Of a stretch of DNA of 43,585 nucleotides, positions 20,368-30,085 are shown piece after piece. The DNA is from an uncultured Enterobacteriaceae bacterium (GTDB taxonomy: Bacteria > Pseudomonadota > Gammaproteobacteria > Enterobacterales > Enterobacteriaceae), in NCBI GenBank assembly GCA_947631255.1, contig CANRKT010000028.1:1-43585 (forward strand), given 5' to 3'. Both the position numbers and the translations under genes were made by a program. The notes beneath the pieces are model-generated. The model saw only the letters and a list, made by a program, of their open reading frames with translations. It searched no databases and was not told the origin of the DNA. Position 1 is the stretch's first letter. Each line of letters opens with the position of its first letter.

Positions 20368-23300
20368 TTGCCAGGAATATATCGGAAGGAAATATCATCA
20401 TCTAGTGCTAATTTTAATTCTTATCCGCTGGGCAGAAAAACACATGCTGAAGAGAATATAAATAATTCTGATATTATTGAAAAAATAGCAATGGTAAATA
20501 ATAGCCCAGATACCTTTCACGGACAAAGTCCTGAGACGCCTGGACCTACAGCGCATAAAGGTTTCTGGTATTATTTCATTCATTGCCTTTTCCTGAATAG
20601 AGACAACCCAGAACACAATGCTGTTGAACTTGATATTATTCTGGCAGAAGGCCGGGCATTACGCCAGGATGCGGAAGAGGTGGCTAAACAGCTCCAGCGA
20701 ACAGGGCAAGTTCATCCTCCTACATTTTCTTTGAAAACAAAGCTCGGATTATTAATAGGAACCGTACTATTGATGGGGGGTGGTGTTGGGCTTTATATGC
20801 GACGAACGACGGTACCTGAAGCCAGTAATGATTTTAACTCTGATGATTTGCTTATTACTGCAAAAGAATTAACTGACGATATTCATGCAGATAGCCGTTC
20901 CACTCTACCGCTTATCATACCGAAAAGAGTGAATAGACATTATCCGAATAGTATGGATACAACAGAAAAAAAAACGGAGGATAAGGGAAAAATATTAAAA
21001 AGTGTTATCTGTATTGATGACGAAAATTTTTACTATGATTACTTATCTGGCAAGTTAATAAAGAAAGAGAATCAGCCATGCTCAACCGGGAATGTATTAT
21101 TTCCTAAATACAATAGTCCCAGCGCTATAGATAATCAACTTCCACCGTTATCTGAAATTATGCCACTGGCAACGATAAAATCACGCACTATGGTTGAAAT
21201 GAATGAGCAAAAATCTGTAGCTGGAAGGATCACAATTAATAGTTACCAGAATAATGATCAGACATTACAGCGATGTCGTAACCGGCTGATTGGTTATATT
21301 AATGCTTATATTGAAGTACCAAAAAATGCAGGTGATAAAGATCTTGCACAGTTAATGCTTGCGTTGATATCCAGACACTCTTTCCATGAATCGCGGCTGG
21401 CTCAAATTTATCTTTATGGAACCGGATTGTATGGTGAAAAAATAGATGAACATTTAAGTATAAACGTACAACGACAACTGGTTGGTGAGCTGCTATCACA
21501 ATTAATGTATGGCAAATCACTTGATGAATATTTGCTTCATGCTTTTTCACTTAATCGCTACATTTTAATTAAAGATTTTAAATTACAGATATTAAAAAAT
21601 AATTATGACTCTCAAAATGGTAACTTAATTCCTGAGATGAGTTTTTTTTATGAAAAATATATTGTTCCAACAATGCCGATTTTCTCTTTAAAATTGAGTA
21701 AATATTCTGATGTCCTTTTTGGAAGCATTACATGGCTTTTGATTTATCTCAGCTCAGAGGCAGAATGGTTGGACATAATTAATGATGATGAACAAAGTGC
21801 TATAATGTATGGTATTGATATACTCAATTCATTTATAAATGAAGAACTTTCTAAAGTCAGTAAGAGTAAAATTGAAATAGGCATGAAGTTTAGTATGCTT
21901 TATTTGCATTCAAATATGGATTATCAAAAAATACCGGACTTTAAAGATTCATGGAATACAATCCGTGATGAATTAGTCAAACGTGTTGACTTATCCTATG
22001 ATGTTGTAAAAACAATAGGTTTGATCATTTCAGGAATGAAAGAAATAAAAGGTAAGTCTTGGGGGACAATTAATGAATTTACCGATCAACTATTGGTTGA
22101 ATATTGTCATTGCCAGGATCCTGATATATATATCATCAAAGATATCACTCCTGCTAATAGTAGTCATAGAGAAAATACCTCTGTCTTTATTGATAAGGAT
22201 GAATTTATTAATTCTATAGATAAACCGGGTTGGTGTCTGATTGAAAATAATAATAAAAGTGAAAAAAATAAATACGATTATTTCACAATAAAAATACCCA
22301 TTGTCAAAAAAAAATACAATGCACTGCTAAGTCAGGTTATATATTTTTATAAAAATGTAAATGAACTTTTTATAAGGAATAATTTTGTATCCAGTGACTA
22401 TTTTAATCCATCATTAGACGGGGGTGACATTGAATTCATTAATGCAGCCTCACTGGAGGTTGTATTACTACAACTTACTGAGCATCGCTTTGCTCAAACG
22501 AGATGGATCGGGCCACCACTAAAAAAAATACAGATGAAAAGTAAATATATCTTTTTCAGCGCCACACATTTGGGGGAGCAGAGGATATATGCGTTAGACA
22601 AAACATATAAAAAGCTAATGCAAAGAGTTAAAATCGACTCAAAAAATCTTAAAGAAGATATTGGAGAGTTTTTTGATGGCTGGTCAGATTATAATGATGG
22701 ATTTATAAAAATAGCAGTTTATAAAGATTCTAAGGTTAATATTTCTACATCTACACAAGAGTCCTCCTCTCTTTTTCTGAGTAAAGTTGTGGAATGGCAA
22801 AATAAAATTATAGAAGACCTTATTTATAAGCATACTACTGAAGTGGTAAGTACTAAAGATATGATAATTAATATCATGAAAGACCTTTTTATCCCGTTCT
22901 ATTCATGTATCACGTCTTTGCAGCGTGAAGATGTTACAGATGCGTTCATCAGTTGTTTTCTTGATGGCATTTTTATTGTTTTTCCAGCAGGAAAAAAACT
23001 ATTCAGTGTTGGCAGTAAAATGACTGACAAAGCCATTGATTTCTCTTTTATGGTCAATAAAAATAAAATTTTTAAAAGTGATGGCCGTATTATATGGAGT
23101 AAAGTGGTTAATGATTTTTATATTTATAATACCATCATGAACGAACAAACCATGTTAAGAATTTCTGTTGTTGACGTACTTATTGGAAGTATCGATCCCG
23201 GCATTGGATTAATAAAAGATATAAAAAACTCGGTCTTGAATATAGCTTCTACGATTATTAAGGGGGAGTTGATTCGGCTTCCTTTTGCATCAATTCGGCA

Positions 23301-25947
23301 TATGAAAAATATTGCAGAATTTAGTGTTCGTACTCAATCTATATTTGAATCATCGAAAAAAATCGCCATTAAAATATCTAAACCATCAGGGCGTTTAACA
23401 ATGAACCATTATTATAGTAATGGGACATTAACTTTTTCAGTATATGATAGTTTTTACCAGTTTGGTGATTACTATGCTTACTATTCAAACAGGAATGAAG
23501 TTGATATATTACTCGGAATAACAGAAGAGATAACCGAGGATGGAGAACATGTCCATGTCACTCTGAGTGAAGACGAATATAGTGGTATTATTTTTCGGGT
23601 CACTTTTGAAAAAAATAAAGAAGGAGAATTAAATATTACCCCTTGGTTCTCTGCTACATCTCAGGCAACGAAAATAATTGCTTCTGATAGTCGCTTGACG
23701 AATAGTGGGTATCAAATGATATTTATATATGATAAAGATAAGCCACTTGAAAACCTAGTGTTTTATCCAGAGCATCAATGTCATTTTTCATCAGATGGTT
23801 TCTCTGCAGATAAAATTTTTGACATATTTAAAATAGATGATGTTTATTACATTCTTGATCCAGAAAATAAAAATTTCCGACCTGTTTACGATGGCGATTA
23901 CGCCAAGATAATAAATAGAGATAAAAGTATATATTTTTATAATATGATAAAAAATGAAATTGGTGATGTCATTATTAATAGTCAAAATATAACGAGGGTT
24001 TCTGACTATTCACCCTTTGCAGTACAATATTCATTGAGTGGGAATTCTTCCCTGACTAAAGAAATATTGGGGCGTGAGAGTGATAAATTACATTTTTTAT
24101 CCGGAAAACTATTCTTTTATAGACATGGTCTATTTTATGAGGTGGGTTTGTCAACAATAAAAAATCAATTTATGATGAATGAAAAATATTTAGGTTATCC
24201 CTCTATTATGATTGGCTGGGATTCATTGAAAGATGATTTTATTGCAGTAAAACCTTATCTTAAAAAAAGCTCATCACACGTAGGTGAAGTACTGGAATCT
24301 TTTGTTTATGATAATTGCACATTGGGTGAAACATTAGAGAAGTTTCCTACTCTTTTACTTAGTGGCGCGATTTCTTCTAAGTCAGAGACTAAACTAAGAG
24401 TTTCAAATTACTATTATCCCTTAGAGGTGCTTGAGAATAATAATTTCTATTTAAAATGTTCTAATTTACAGCCTAATATATTAGCTGAACTATATTATGA
24501 TTTATTTACCGAGAGTTTTGAGCTTATCTCCTCTAACCCGAAAAATGGTTATGAGTCACCTTATGATCGTTTGATTAATCAGTATTTCTCTAAAGAAAAA
24601 TATCCAGAGATAATGGATCTGGTTGATTTTGATATAAATCATGTTAATGATAAATTGGCCATGAGGTTACGACAGGCTGCTTTTCTAAAGCGACTGAACC
24701 CCATTGAGAGGTTAGATACCCTGCAACTTCCCGTAGTACAGATATATTCATGGAAACTTCATCATGATGCTCAGCCTTTTCAGAGAAAATATCCAGCTGC
24801 TGCTTTGTGGATGACGTGGCAGCGGCAGCTTCATTTATTATTAAAGAATAAATCATTAAATGAACTTATGCTAATAGAGAAAATATATTTAAAAGATGAT
24901 AAAAATGATAAATTATTCTCCAGTAATAACAGACTAGCAAATATAAAATATACTGATCATGAGGCCATCTGGATCGATAACGATGACAGTGATATTCCTC
25001 ATGTGCTCAGCTCTTTTCAGCGGGTTTATAAAAATGACAGTTTGATCTCGGAGAATGGTTTCGTTGAGTGGTTTCCGAGATCCAAATATGCCAATGCAGT
25101 ACCTGTCACACAATTTATGTATGAAAAAAACATTCATCCAAAAATAATGATTAATACAGAAAGAAATATAGTAAAAGTGATTAACTCTTTCTTTGAAGAT
25201 ATATTTATTAATCGTTACTCAGTAGATTCTAAATTTGAATATTTTATCATTTCTCCCAATCGACAGTGGATGGTCTCTATTGATAACAAGAAAAGTGTAT
25301 TGTTCTATGATTTATATAGAAAAGATTTCGGGTATACAGATAAAACGAAGAGGGTTATCTATGCGATAAGTTACTCCAGATTAAAAAATTGCGCATCTGA
25401 AAATTATTTTTTATTTGCACTTTCTGATAGTGGCGTGCTTTTTTGTCCAAAAAATAATTTATGGGTGGATAATAATAGTGAGCAATTTTTCTGGAGCGCC
25501 CCTACGAATTTTTCCCCTGCTTTTATCAGTCAGGAACAACGTTTTTTGGGGTTTAAAAATAAAGATAATTTTAATATCATTCTTTATGATATGAAGAGGG
25601 AAAAAGAATTTTTACTCACAAGGCCTTCTGGGCTGCATGATAATGGAAATATTACGGCTGTTTCATTTTCAGCAATGAATGCAGTGCTAGCTGTAGCATT
25701 TGATGATGGTCATATCTATTTATACGATCTTATTCAAGAACGACAGGAGAGTACGCTTTCGCCTATGGCTCATGTGAAGTTAAACAATACTATCAATAAT
25801 AAATCCTACAATAATATATTGATGCGATTTGAAGGGGTTTTTGATAGCTTGACGATTATTCACCCTGAGGGACGAGCGAATGAAAATAAAGAACAGGATG
25901 ATATTGTATTTACCCGTAGCCGCTATGGCTTTCATGGTGCAGTATAA
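20368..25947 (+). CDS. Giant unknown single-pass membrane protein, 1859 aa
   Basis: Not recognised. One uninterrupted 1859-codon frame, strikingly AT-rich beside its neighbours. The start is TTG with TAAGGGAA seven bases upstream; the first internal ATG (codon 42) has no ribosome site. Order of parts: polar N-terminus with NSYPLGRKT at 17-25; charged helix at about 85-110; a single hydrophobic segment at about 125-144 (LGLLIGTVLLMGGGVGLYM); a Ser/Thr/Asp-rich stretch; then more than 1600 residues of mixed helix and strand, mostly hydrophilic, with a less polar patch near 860-890. Near the C-terminus at least three blade-like units end in FYDL, LYDM and LYDL (about 1621-1790), suggesting a beta-propeller. 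It shares its N-terminal motif and membrane segment with the 403-aa protein at 16330. Probably acquired horizontally. A secreted effector, adhesin or toxin is possible but not shown. Confidence 0.8.
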   Translation: MPGIYRKEISSSSANFNSYPLGRKTHAEENINNSDIIEKIAMVNNSPDTFHGQSPETPGPTAHKGFWYYFIHCLFLNRDNPEHNAVELDIILAEGRALRQDAEEVAKQLQRTGQVHPPTFSLKTKLGLLIGTVLLMGGGVGLYMRRTTVPEASNDFNSDDLLITAKELTDDIHADSRSTLPLIIPKRVNRHYPNSMDTTEKKTEDKGKILKSVICIDDENFYYDYLSGKLIKKENQPCSTGNVLFPKYNSPSAIDNQLPPLSEIMPLATIKSRTMVEMNEQKSVAGRITINSYQNNDQTLQRCRNRLIGYINAYIEVPKNAGDKDLAQLMLALISRHSFHESRLAQIYLYGTGLYGEKIDEHLSINVQRQLVGELLSQLMYGKSLDEYLLHAFSLNRYILIKDFKLQILKNNYDSQNGNLIPEMSFFYEKYIVPTMPIFSLKLSKYSDVLFGSITWLLIYLSSEAEWLDIINDDEQSAIMYGIDILNSFINEELSKVSKSKIEIGMKFSMLYLHSNMDYQKIPDFKDSWNTIRDELVKRVDLSYDVVKTIGLIISGMKEIKGKSWGTINEFTDQLLVEYCHCQDPDIYIIKDITPANSSHRENTSVFIDKDEFINSIDKPGWCLIENNNKSEKNKYDYFTIKIPIVKKKYNALLSQVIYFYKNVNELFIRNNFVSSDYFNPSLDGGDIEFINAASLEVVLLQLTEHRFAQTRWIGPPLKKIQMKSKYIFFSATHLGEQRIYALDKTYKKLMQRVKIDSKNLKEDIGEFFDGWSDYNDGFIKIAVYKDSKVNISTSTQESSSLFLSKVVEWQNKIIEDLIYKHTTEVVSTKDMIINIMKDLFIPFYSCITSLQREDVTDAFISCFLDGIFIVFPAGKKLFSVGSKMTDKAIDFSFMVNKNKIFKSDGRIIWSKVVNDFYIYNTIMNEQTMLRISVVDVLIGSIDPGIGLIKDIKNSVLNIASTIIKGELIRLPFASIRHMKNIAEFSVRTQSIFESSKKIAIKISKPSGRLTMNHYYSNGTLTFSVYDSFYQFGDYYAYYSNRNEVDILLGITEEITEDGEHVHVTLSEDEYSGIIFRVTFEKNKEGELNITPWFSATSQATKIIASDSRLTNSGYQMIFIYDKDKPLENLVFYPEHQCHFSSDGFSADKIFDIFKIDDVYYILDPENKNFRPVYDGDYAKIINRDKSIYFYNMIKNEIGDVIINSQNITRVSDYSPFAVQYSLSGNSSLTKEILGRESDKLHFLSGKLFFYRHGLFYEVGLSTIKNQFMMNEKYLGYPSIMIGWDSLKDDFIAVKPYLKKSSSHVGEVLESFVYDNCTLGETLEKFPTLLLSGAISSKSETKLRVSNYYYPLEVLENNNFYLKCSNLQPNILAELYYDLFTESFELISSNPKNGYESPYDRLINQYFSKEKYPEIMDLVDFDINHVNDKLAMRLRQAAFLKRLNPIERLDTLQLPVVQIYSWKLHHDAQPFQRKYPAAALWMTWQRQLHLLLKNKSLNELMLIEKIYLKDDKNDKLFSSNNRLANIKYTDHEAIWIDNDDSDIPHVLSSFQRVYKNDSLISENGFVEWFPRSKYANAVPVTQFMYEKNIHPKIMINTERNIVKVINSFFEDIFINRYSVDSKFEYFIISPNRQWMVSIDNKKSVLFYDLYRKDFGYTDKTKRVIYAISYSRLKNCASENYFLFALSDSGVLFCPKNNLWVDNNSEQFFWSAPTNFSPAFISQEQRFLGFKNKDNFNIILYDMKREKEFLLTRPSGLHDNGNITAVSFSAMNAVLAVAFDDGHIYLYDLIQERQESTLSPMAHVKLNNTINNKSYNNILMRFEGVFDSLTIIHPEGRANENKEQDDIVFTRSRYGFHGAV

Positions 25948-26009
25948 TAATGTTTAAATTCCCCCCTCTAAAAATAAAGATGAGGGTGAAAACGCCTGTT
26001 GCGATCAAT

Positions 26010-26040
26010 CGTCCTCTCCCCGCATAGCGAGGAGAGGACG
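26010..26040 (-). terminator. Hairpin after dppF
   Basis: CGTCCTCTCC pairs perfectly with GGAGAGGACG around an 11-nt loop. It lies just downstream of dppF and 62 bp beyond the end of the giant gene, between two convergent genes. There is no T tract on either side, so it is either a weak terminator or an mRNA-end stabiliser. Confidence 0.5.
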
Positions 26041-26046
26041 ACGAGG

Positions 26047-27054
26047 CTAGCGTACTTCGCCGTTGATATCCTGGTCGACGGCAAAACAGGCTACCAGTTG
26101 ACCATCACCGTAATCTTTAAGTTTTGGCTGCAACTGGGTACAGGTGCTAAAACGACGACGGCAGCGGGCATTAAAGGCACAGCCTGGTGGTGGATTCAGC
26201 GGGCTAGGTAACTCACCGGTCAGTTTAATACGTTCTCTGCGGTCATCCGGGTTAAGACGTGGCGTCGCAGAGAGCAGAGCCTGGGTATAGGGATGCAGGG
26301 GGTTAGAGAAAATCTGTTCTTTAGTCCCTTTTTCCACACAACGACCGAGATACATTACCATCACTTCATCGGCAATATGCTCTACCACCGACAAGTCATG
26401 TGAGATAAAGACGTAAGACAGCCCTAACTCCTGCTGTAAATCCATCATTAAGTTCAGGACTTGAGCACGGACAGAAACGTCCAGAGCCGAGACGGGTTCG
26501 TCAGCAATAACCACATCCGGGTCAAGCATCAGACCACGGGCTATTGCGATACGTTGGCGTTGACCACCGGAGAACATATGTGGATAACGATCGTAATGCT
26601 CAGTTTTCAGGCCTACTTTCGCCATCATTGTCAGCGCTTTTTCACGACGCTCGGCTTTACTCAGTGAAGTATTAATCACTAAGGGTTCTTCAAGGATCTG
26701 CCCGACTTTTTTGCGCGGGTTTAATGAACCGTACGGATTCTGGAAAACTATCTGGATTTTCTGACGACGTAGTTTTTCTGCCGAAGCATCAGGCTTCAGC
26801 AGATCCTGTCCCTGGTAATAGAGCTCACCTTCAGTGGGTATTTCAATCATGGTCAGCAGTCGGCCGAGGGTAGATTTACCGCAGCCTGACTCACCGACCA
26901 CTGCCAGGGTTTTTCCGCGTTCAAGGGTAAAGGTGACACCATCAAGGGCTTTCACCAGTCGTTCAGGTGTGAACATGCCCTTTTTCACAACATAGTGTTT
27001 TTTCAGATCGATAGCCTGCAACAAGGGTTGCACGGTGGCCTGTGGGGTACTCAT
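26047..27054 (-). CDS. dppF: Dipeptide ABC transporter ATP-binding protein DppF
   Basis: A 335-aa ATPase subunit of the dipeptide importer. Walker [10 protein letters not shown] is at 54-62, the ABC signature FSGGQRQ at 161-167 and Walker B VVIADEP at 181-187. The C-terminal oligopeptide/dipeptide extension has the cysteine-rich block [14 protein letters not shown]. It overlaps the end of dppD by 4 bp (ATGA), so translation is coupled. It pairs with DppD to drive DppBC. Intact and close to E. coli (334 aa). Confidence 0.96.
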   Translation of the reverse strand: MSTPQATVQPLLQAIDLKKHYVVKKGMFTPERLVKALDGVTFTLERGKTLAVVGESGCGKSTLGRLLTMIEIPTEGELYYQGQDLLKPDASAEKLRRQKIQIVFQNPYGSLNPRKKVGQILEEPLVINTSLSKAERREKALTMMAKVGLKTEHYDRYPHMFSGGQRQRIAIARGLMLDPDVVIADEPVSALDVSVRAQVLNLMMDLQQELGLSYVFISHDLSVVEHIADEVMVMYLGRCVEKGTKEQIFSNPLHPYTQALLSATPRLNPDDRRERIKLTGELPSPLNPPPGCAFNARCRRRFSTCTQLQPKLKDYGDGQLVACFAVDQDINGEVR

Positions 27055-28034
27055 AGCGTTGGCCTCCCGGCATTATCGAGGGGATAGTGACACTTAGACT
27101 GACGACCGTTATCGACCATCCTGAGTTCAGGCTCTTCGCTACGGCATTTATCAGTGGAATACGGACAGCGTGGATTCAATAGACAGCCCTCCGGGCGGTC
27201 ATACTTGCCGGGAACCACACCAGGCAATGAAGCCAGACGCGCTTTATCCTGAGCGAACTCTGGCAAGGCACGTAACAGTGCCTGGGTATACGGGTGGCGT
27301 GGAGAGCGGAAAATATCCTTAGAGGATCCGGTTTCTACCACCTGTCCGGCATACATCACGATAATTTTATGGGCCGCTTCAGCCACCAGCGCCAGATCGT
27401 GAGTGATGAGGATCAGCGCCATATTCTCTTTTTGTTGCAGTTCTATCAGTAACTCGATGATCTGCGCCTGAATGGTCACATCCAGGGCCGTAGTGGGTTC
27501 ATCCGCAATCAGCAGTTTTGGACGACAGGCAATCGCCATCGCTATCATCACGCGCTGACTCATCCCGCCTGAGAGCTGATGCGGATAAACATCCAGACGT
27601 GATGCAGGATCAGGAATACCGACCTGGTTAAGAAGGTCTATAGCACGCTGAAGACGGGTTTTCTTATTGCCACCCTGATGAACTTTAATGGCTTCCATAA
27701 TTTGAAAACCAACGGTATAGCAAGGATTCAGGCTGGTCATCGGATCCTGGAAAATCATCGCGACATCAGCACCTACCAGATTGCGACGTTCTCTTTCTGA
27801 GATACGTTGTAAATCCTGGCCATTGAACTGTAAGTTTTCGGCACTGACCCGGCCTGGGAAGTCGATCAGTCCCATAATCGCCAGTGAACTGACAGATTTA
27901 CCGGAACCAGACTCACCCACGATCCCGACCACTTCACCTTGCTCTACGCTGTAGCTTACACGGTCTACGGCACGGAAAGGTGCATTTTTATCACCAAAAT
28001 GCACTGATAATTTATCTACATTTAATAACGCCAT
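27051..28034 (-). CDS. dppD: Dipeptide ABC transporter ATP-binding protein DppD
   Basis: A 327-aa ATPase subunit, equal in length to E. coli DppD. Walker [10 protein letters not shown] starts at residue 40. Further landmarks are the signature LSGGMSQR, Walker [13 protein letters not shown], and the C-terminal cysteines [14 protein letters not shown] typical of peptide-importer ATPases. It is 11 bp downstream of dppC and overlaps dppF by 4 bp in the dppABCDF operon. Confidence 0.97.
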   Translation of the reverse strand: MALLNVDKLSVHFGDKNAPFRAVDRVSYSVEQGEVVGIVGESGSGKSVSSLAIMGLIDFPGRVSAENLQFNGQDLQRISERERRNLVGADVAMIFQDPMTSLNPCYTVGFQIMEAIKVHQGGNKKTRLQRAIDLLNQVGIPDPASRLDVYPHQLSGGMSQRVMIAMAIACRPKLLIADEPTTALDVTIQAQIIELLIELQQKENMALILITHDLALVAEAAHKIIVMYAGQVVETGSSKDIFRSPRHPYTQALLRALPEFAQDKARLASLPGVVPGKYDRPEGCLLNPRCPYSTDKCRSEEPELRMVDNGRQSKCHYPLDNAGRPTL

Positions 28035-28045
28035 CTCGTGCCTCT

Positions 28046-28948
28046 TTACTGCTTGAGTTTAGGATCGAGCGCGTCACGCAAGCCGTCACCCATCAGGTTA
28101 AATGCCAGCACTGTCAGCAGGATTGCCAGACCCGGGAAGGTCACAACCCACCAGGCACTTTGCGCAAACTGCAACACATCGGCGAGCATGGTGCCCCACT
28201 CCGGTGTAGGTGGCTGTGCACCCATGCCAAGGAAGCCAAGAGCGGCCATATCGAGAATGGCGTTAGAAAAGCCCAGCGATGCCTGAACAATCAGAGGCGC
28301 AAGGGTATTAGGAAAAATATTGATAAACATCTGACGGATAGGACCCGCACCGGCGACACGAGAAGCGGTCACGTAGTCGCGGTTCACTTCCACTAATACC
28401 GCAGCACGCGTCAGGCGGACATAGTGGGGGAGTGCGACAAAGGTTAATGCCAGCGCGGCATTACTGATAGAGGGGCCAAAGATAGCGACCAGTACCAGTG
28501 CCAGTAGCAGGCTTGGCAGCGCCAGCATGATATCGACCACTCGCATGATAATGTTATCAACGATACCACCGAAGTAACCAGCCACCAGACCCAGCACTAT
28601 CCCCATCGCTAGCGACAGTAAGACGACCAGGCAGCCGACCAGCAATGACAGGCGTGCACCGTACATCAGACGTGAAAGAATATCGCGGCCAACATCATCG
28701 GTACCTAGAATAAACTGCCAGCTACCGCCTTCCATCCAGACGGGGGGGCGCAGGAGTGAATCACGGAACTGTTCTGCAGGTAGATGTGGAGCAAGGAAGT
28801 TTGCGAATACAGCAATAAAGACCATCAGGCTGATATACACCAAGCCGACGACAGCCCCTTTATTACGACAAAAGTAATGCCAGAATTCCTGGAAAGGTGT
28901 CATTGGCGTGGGAGCCACAAGAACCTTATTTTCAGTGGATTGTGTCAT
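28046..28948 (-). CDS. dppC: Dipeptide ABC transporter permease DppC
   Basis: A 300-aa inner-membrane permease with an N-terminal segment ([20 protein letters not shown], residues about 29-48) and five further membrane helices. The EAA loop that contacts the ATPases reads [17 protein letters not shown]. The start is the ATG at MTQSTENK, which gives the E. coli length and has AAGGGTG upstream. A GTG two codons earlier is in frame but overlaps that ribosome site. It lies 8 bp after dppB. DppB and DppC form the channel. Confidence 0.96.
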   Translation of the reverse strand: MTQSTENKVLVAPTPMTPFQEFWHYFCRNKGAVVGLVYISLMVFIAVFANFLAPHLPAEQFRDSLLRPPVWMEGGSWQFILGTDDVGRDILSRLMYGARLSLLVGCLVVLLSLAMGIVLGLVAGYFGGIVDNIIMRVVDIMLALPSLLLALVLVAIFGPSISNAALALTFVALPHYVRLTRAAVLVEVNRDYVTASRVAGAGPIRQMFINIFPNTLAPLIVQASLGFSNAILDMAALGFLGMGAQPPTPEWGTMLADVLQFAQSAWWVVTFPGLAILLTVLAFNLMGDGLRDALDPKLKQ

Positions 28949-28956
28949 GATCACCC

Positions 28957-29976
28957 TTATTTTTTATGGCGTATACGCGGGTTCACCACGCCGTACAGCA
29001 AATCAACCAGTAAGTTGACCAAAATAATCATGGTCGCTACCAGTAAGACCCCGCCCTGTACTACCGGATAATCACGGCGTTGTAGAGCTTCGATTAGCCA
29101 GCGCCCAAGACCCGGCCAGGAGAAAATAGTTTCTGTCAAAATTGCACCGCCCAGCATCGTACCGACTTGCAGACCGATAACAGTGACGACAGGTAACATG
29201 GCATTACGCAGGGCATGAACCACAATCACACGTATGCGGGTTAAACCTTTGGCACGTGCGGTACGAATATAATCTTCACTCAGTACTTCAAGCATTGAAG
29301 ATCGTGTCATACGCACGATAACCGCCAGCGGAATAGTCCCCAGCACAATGGCAGGCAAAACAATATGAGCAAGCGCATCGATGAAGTCACCTGATTCACC
29401 CCAGATAGCGGTATCCAGTAACATAAAGCCGGTCAGTGGATGGGAGTCATCAAGGAATATTGTATCGCTAATACGACCGGATACAGGGGTCAGGTCCCAC
29501 TGAACGGAAACCAGCATAATCAACATCATACCCCACCAGAAGATAGGCATGGAGTAGCCAGTCAGCGCGATACTGACCGCAGTATGATCAAAAATGGATC
29601 CGCGTTTAACCGCAGCCAGTACGCCCACTGGGACACCGACTGAAACCGCAAATATCATGGCACAGACGCCGAGTTCCATCGTCGCCTGCAAACGCGGCAC
29701 AAACTCTTCCCAGACAGGGATGCGGCTTTTTAACGAAATACCTAAGTCACCATGCATCACACCCCAAATATAATGGAGATACTGTTGCCACATGGGTTTA
29801 TCAAGGCCAAGCTCTGCCAGTAACTGGGCGTGACGCTCAGGAGAAAGACCACGCTCTCCAGCCATAATCAGCACTGGGTCGCCGGGGATCATATGGACAA
29901 AGGCGAAAGTCAGTAAGGTAATACCTATAAACGTGGGAATAACTAATCCCAGTCGTCGGAGGATGAACTGCAGCAT
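28957..29976 (-). CDS. dppB: Dipeptide ABC transporter permease DppB
   Basis: A 339-aa inner-membrane permease, the same length as E. coli DppB. The N-terminal helix and periplasmic loop are typical (MLQFILRRLGLVIPTFIGI, then HMIPGDPVLIMAGERG). The EAA motif reads YIRTARAKGLTRIRVI and several membrane helices surround it. It is separated from dppA by about 110 bp containing a strong hairpin, so dppA is probably made in excess over the membrane parts. Confidence 0.96.
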   Translation of the reverse strand: MLQFILRRLGLVIPTFIGITLLTFAFVHMIPGDPVLIMAGERGLSPERHAQLLAELGLDKPMWQQYLHYIWGVMHGDLGISLKSRIPVWEEFVPRLQATMELGVCAMIFAVSVGVPVGVLAAVKRGSIFDHTAVSIALTGYSMPIFWWGMMLIMLVSVQWDLTPVSGRISDTIFLDDSHPLTGFMLLDTAIWGESGDFIDALAHIVLPAIVLGTIPLAVIVRMTRSSMLEVLSEDYIRTARAKGLTRIRVIVVHALRNAMLPVVTVIGLQVGTMLGGAILTETIFSWPGLGRWLIEALQRRDYPVVQGGVLLVATMIILVNLLVDLLYGVVNPRIRHKK

Positions 29977-30044
29977 ATCCCGGGTTCTCTTTATTGACAG
30001 GACGCCTTAAAAGACGTCTGTCTGCATTGCTCAAAAAATCGGTC

Positions 30045-30069
30045 ACCCTCTTCCCAGTGGGAAGAGGGT
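30045..30069 (-). terminator. Strong intercistronic hairpin between dppA and dppB
   Basis: ACCCTCTTCCC pairs perfectly with GGGAAGAGGGT around a 3-nt loop, 17 bp after the dppA stop. On the minus strand a TTTTTT run follows only some 10 bases later, so read-through is likely. It probably stabilises the dppA message or partly ends transcription, raising DppA over DppBCDF. Confidence 0.7.
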
Positions 30070-30085
30070 ATACAGCACGTTGTTT

